Shown here one piece after another: positions 62,088 to 64,000 of a DNA stretch of 64,000 bases; position 1 is the first letter of the stretch; every line of letters starts with the position of its first letter. The stretch comes from Tissierellia bacterium (GTDB lineage: Bacteria; Bacillota; Clostridia; Tissierellales; Tissierellaceae): assembly GCA_012518035.1 (NCBI GenBank), contig JAAYTL010000118.1, forward strand, positions 24,137-88,136. Reading direction: 5' to 3'. The notes below the pieces were generated by a model. It did no database searches. It was not told the origin of the DNA and saw nothing but the letters and a program-made list of their open reading frames with translations. The translations under genes were made by a program, and so were the position numbers.

Positions 62088-63125
62088 CTAGTCCACCACC
62101 TTCTTCATAATATGAATATTTTCAGGCAAGACATTTAATCCTATCTCACTTCCTACTTCCTTCATAATTGTAGAATGAACCATCCAATGAAAATCATCCA
62201 CCTTAACGAACATCTCATAATGAACCCCCTTAAAGGTGACTGACTCTACAGTTCCCTTGAGCTTTGCTTGGGAGTCCGGGACAATTTCCAAGTCTTCAGG
62301 TCTGATTACCACTTCCACCTTCTCTTTCTTATTAAAGCCCTTGTCTACACAATCAAAGGTTTTTCCTGAAAATTCGACAATAAAATCATTATGCATGATT
62401 CCGTCGATTATATTGCTTTCACCGATAAATTTGGCTACAAAGGCATTCTTAGGCTCGTTATATATATCAATGGGACTACCAATTTGCTGGATCTTGCCTT
62501 GGTTCATAACAACTATGGTATCTGACATGGTTAAGGCCTCTTCTTGATCATGGGTTACATATATAAAAGTTATACCTATCCTTTGTTGGATGTTCTTTAA
62601 TTCAATCTGCATTTCCTTCCTTAGCTTTAAATCTAAGGCTCCTAAGGGTTCATCTAAAAGGAGGACTTCTGGCTCATTCACCAGGGCCCTTGCTATTGCA
62701 ATTCTCTGTTGTTGTCCTCCACTCAAGGACTCTATACTCCTGTTTTCAAAGCCTCGAAGATCTACCAGCCTAAGCATCTCCTTAACTCTTTTTTCTATCT
62801 CATGATTAGGGACTTTTTTTATCTTAAGCCCAAATGCAATATTCCCAAATACATCTAAGTGGGGAAAGAGGGCATATTTTTGAAAGACAGTATTAATTCT
62901 TCTCTTATAAGGAGGGAGCTTGCTTATATCCTTCCCCTCAAAAATTACCCTACCTTGGGTTGGTTCTTCAAAACCTCCGATTATCCTTAAGGTTGTGGTC
63001 TTGCCGCAGCCACTAGGTCCAAGGAGGGTTAAAAATTCATTCTTGCGGATAGATAGATTTATATCATCCAATACCTTAAGCCCGTCATATTCCATTGTTA
63101 TATTCTCTAAGTCTATTATGTTCAT
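62088..63125 (-). CDS. potA: Spermidine/putrescine ABC transporter ATPase
   Basis: A 345-residue importer ATPase. Walker [19 protein letters not shown], signature [15 protein letters not shown], Walker [13 protein letters not shown], then the C-terminal TOBE domain (about residues 240-345). It drives polyamine uptake. AGGAGGAAG precedes the ATG, 17 bases after the regulator gene. Confidence 0.95.
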   Translation of the reverse strand: MNIIDLENITMEYDGLKVLDDINLSIRKNEFLTLLGPSGCGKTTTLRIIGGFEEPTQGRVIFEGKDISKLPPYKRRINTVFQKYALFPHLDVFGNIAFGLKIKKVPNHEIEKRVKEMLRLVDLRGFENRSIESLSGGQQQRIAIARALVNEPEVLLLDEPLGALDLKLRKEMQIELKNIQQRIGITFIYVTHDQEEALTMSDTIVVMNQGKIQQIGSPIDIYNEPKNAFVAKFIGESNIIDGIMHNDFIVEFSGKTFDCVDKGFNKKEKVEVVIRPEDLEIVPDSQAKLKGTVESVTFKGVHYEMFVKVDDFHWMVHSTIMKEVGSEIGLNVLPENIHIMKKVVD

Positions 63126-63142
63126 CTAACTTCCTCCTTATG

Positions 63143-63682
63143 TTAAAAACTTGGTGGTGTGCTAACCCAAATTATCCTTGCAACACTTTTTCCTGTGTTT
63201 TCAAGATAATGATTAGAATTTGCCTTGTAATAGAAACTTTCTCCCCTTTTTACCCTATACTTGTCCCTGCCTAGGTGTAAAAACACAGTTCCACTAATTA
63301 CATAGCCAAACTCTTCTCCTTCATGGGGGTGGTCCTCCTTGGTCCTGCCACCAGGGCCTAATTCCATGAGGATGGGCTCCATGGAATTTTTCTGAGCATT
63401 GGGGATTATCCATTTTAAGATATAGTTTAAGTCCTCATTTTCATTTTCAAAGACATCCTCAGCTGTAAATACCACCTTTTCCTCTGAGTCCTCATTAAAA
63501 AACTCCTGGAGATTGGTACCTAGGCTTTCTAAGATATCTACCAGGGTAGCAATAGAGGGAGAAGTCAAATCTCGTTCTATTTGAGAAATAAAACCCTTGG
63601 TTAGCTCACATCTATCTGCCAGCTCCTCCTGGGTTAAGCCATTCTTCTTTCTTAATCTTTTGATTTTCTCTCCAATATTCAT
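63143..63682 (-). CDS. XRE-cupin transcriptional regulator
   Basis: A 179-residue regulator: an N-terminal XRE helix-turn-helix (IKRLRKKNGLTQEELADRCE, GFISQIERDLTSPSIATL) and a C-terminal cupin (HPHEGEEFGYVISG, VKRGESFYYKANSNHYLENTG). This pairing precedes potABCD in many Firmicutes and probably senses polyamines, like PuuR. GAAGGAG precedes the ATG. Paired GTTAAC sites upstream suggest autoregulation of the whole operon. Confidence 0.92.
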   Translation of the reverse strand: MNIGEKIKRLRKKNGLTQEELADRCELTKGFISQIERDLTSPSIATLVDILESLGTNLQEFFNEDSEEKVVFTAEDVFENENEDLNYILKWIIPNAQKNSMEPILMELGPGGRTKEDHPHEGEEFGYVISGTVFLHLGRDKYRVKRGESFYYKANSNHYLENTGKSVARIIWVSTPPSF

Positions 63683-63701
63683 ACAAATTCTCCTTCAATT
63701 A

Positions 63702-63740
63702 GTTAACTATAGGTTAACAAAATGTTTAAAATTACTAAAC
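63702..63740. promoter_or_regulatory. Repeated GTTAAC sites at the regulator-pot promoter
   Basis: GTTAAC occurs at 63702-63707 and 63713-63718, 11 bases apart, flanking a TATAGT -10-like sequence on the minus strand. GTTTA and TAAAC (63724-63740) form a further imperfect inverted pair. A self-binding operator for the XRE-cupin protein is likely but unproven. Confidence 0.5.
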
Positions 63741-63801
63741 TTATTATCGACTTAACCATTATAAATAAATTAATCAATGATGTCAATATCTTTTTTAAAA
63801 A

Positions 63802-63863
63802 AACAATTCCAAGTAAACAGAAAATCTTATCACCTATTGAAAGATTCTCTACTACTTGGAATG
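63802..63863 (-). terminator. Terminator of the gene at the window end
   Basis: On the minus strand, ATTCCAAGTA pairs with TACTTGGAAT, enclosing an inner AGAATCTT/AAGATT pairing, followed by TGTTTTTTT. It lies between the partial gene and the regulator promoter. Confidence 0.8.
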
Positions 63864-63883
63864 AATACTAAATATTAATAACC

Positions 63884-64000
63884 CTATTCTATTGTATAAA
63901 CCTTCATATTCTTAACCGCATTTTCCACTAGACTGTCTACATCCAAGGCCTCTTCTGATTTAACTATATCCTCCACCCTTGGTTTCGTTACTGGATGCTT
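63884..64000 (-). CDS. C-terminal end of an unidentified gene
   Basis: The last 38 codons of a minus-strand gene, ending VENAVKNMKVYTIE then TAG. The stretch is acidic and helical (KSEEALDVDSLVENAVK). Only the tail is visible, so no family can be named. A terminator follows. Confidence 0.6.
   Translation of the reverse strand, partial: KHPVTKPRVEDIVKSEEALDVDSLVENAVKNMKVYTIE

Noticed and set aside
1..64000. CRISPR arrays, insertion sequences, prophage, tRNA or rRNA genes
   Set aside because: No spaced direct repeats, transposase or integrase frames, or cloverleaf/rRNA sequences were recognised.

Overview
The window looks like chromosomal DNA of a low-GC, spore-forming anaerobe of the Clostridia/Tissierellia type. 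The base composition is AT-rich, ribosome binding sites are strong and purine-rich, spmA/spmB are present, pyruvate is cleaved by a glycyl-radical formate-lyase, and a complete methylaspartate pathway for glutamate fermentation is encoded. I see no rRNA, tRNA, CRISPR array, transposase or phage gene. Nearly all genes lie on the minus strand, as expected for a leading-strand replichore segment. Only five convincing genes lie on the plus strand: an MltG-like membrane protein, a DUF1540 protein, a Cu/Zn superoxide dismutase, a DegV protein and a ComFB protein. All five are short and monocistronic, and most end in a bidirectional hairpin terminator.

Layout. 1-13 kb: the end of a DUF218 protein, spmAB, a lipoprotein, a UPF0173 hydrolase, glutaminase, two pseudouridine synthases, small conserved proteins, a radical SAM protein, an apparently solitary beta-class DNA methyltransferase, msrA and a DUF4153 membrane protein. 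13-17 kb: pflB-pflA and a cysteine-rich Crp/Fnr regulator, with a near-perfect TGTGA-N6-TCACA site centred near -41.5 of a pflB promoter. 17-24 kb: a divergent RelA/SpoT-like protein, sodC, a B3/4-domain protein, an SRAP (YedK) protein, an aldehyde dehydrogenase and aspartase. 24-29 kb: malQ-malP-malR, a maltodextrin operon with a LacI-type operator at its transcription start. 29-46 kb: stress and housekeeping genes. These include an ABC-F protein with a structured leader, SelO, aspartate dehydrogenase, an ECF sigma/anti-sigma pair with its own ECF-type promoter, threonine synthase, a YkvI transporter, a K+/H+ antiporter and an FprA flavodiiron protein.

46-56 kb is the metabolic core: glmS-glmL-glmE-mal-mesaconase alpha-mesaconase beta-citD-citE-citF, then citC. 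Together they convert L-glutamate through 3-methylaspartate, mesaconate and citramalate to acetate and pyruvate. Glutaminase in this window can feed the pathway from glutamine, aspartase and aspartate dehydrogenase deaminate aspartate, and PflB can cleave the pyruvate product. 56-64 kb: lplA, a beta-CASP nuclease, comFB and an XRE-cupin regulator with potABCD for polyamine uptake, then the C-terminal end of an unidentified gene.

The most interesting signals are regulatory: the probable inducible leader of the ABC-F gene, the self-consistent Crp/Fnr circuit at pflBA, the MalR operator, the ECF autoregulatory promoter, and palindromes in front of the glutamate operon and the XRE-pot operon. The least conventional proteins are the RelA/SpoT-like protein with a long unknown C-terminus and the lone methyltransferase. 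The only stretch over 300 bases without a main coding gene is 33860-34168, which holds the ABC-F leader and promoter.
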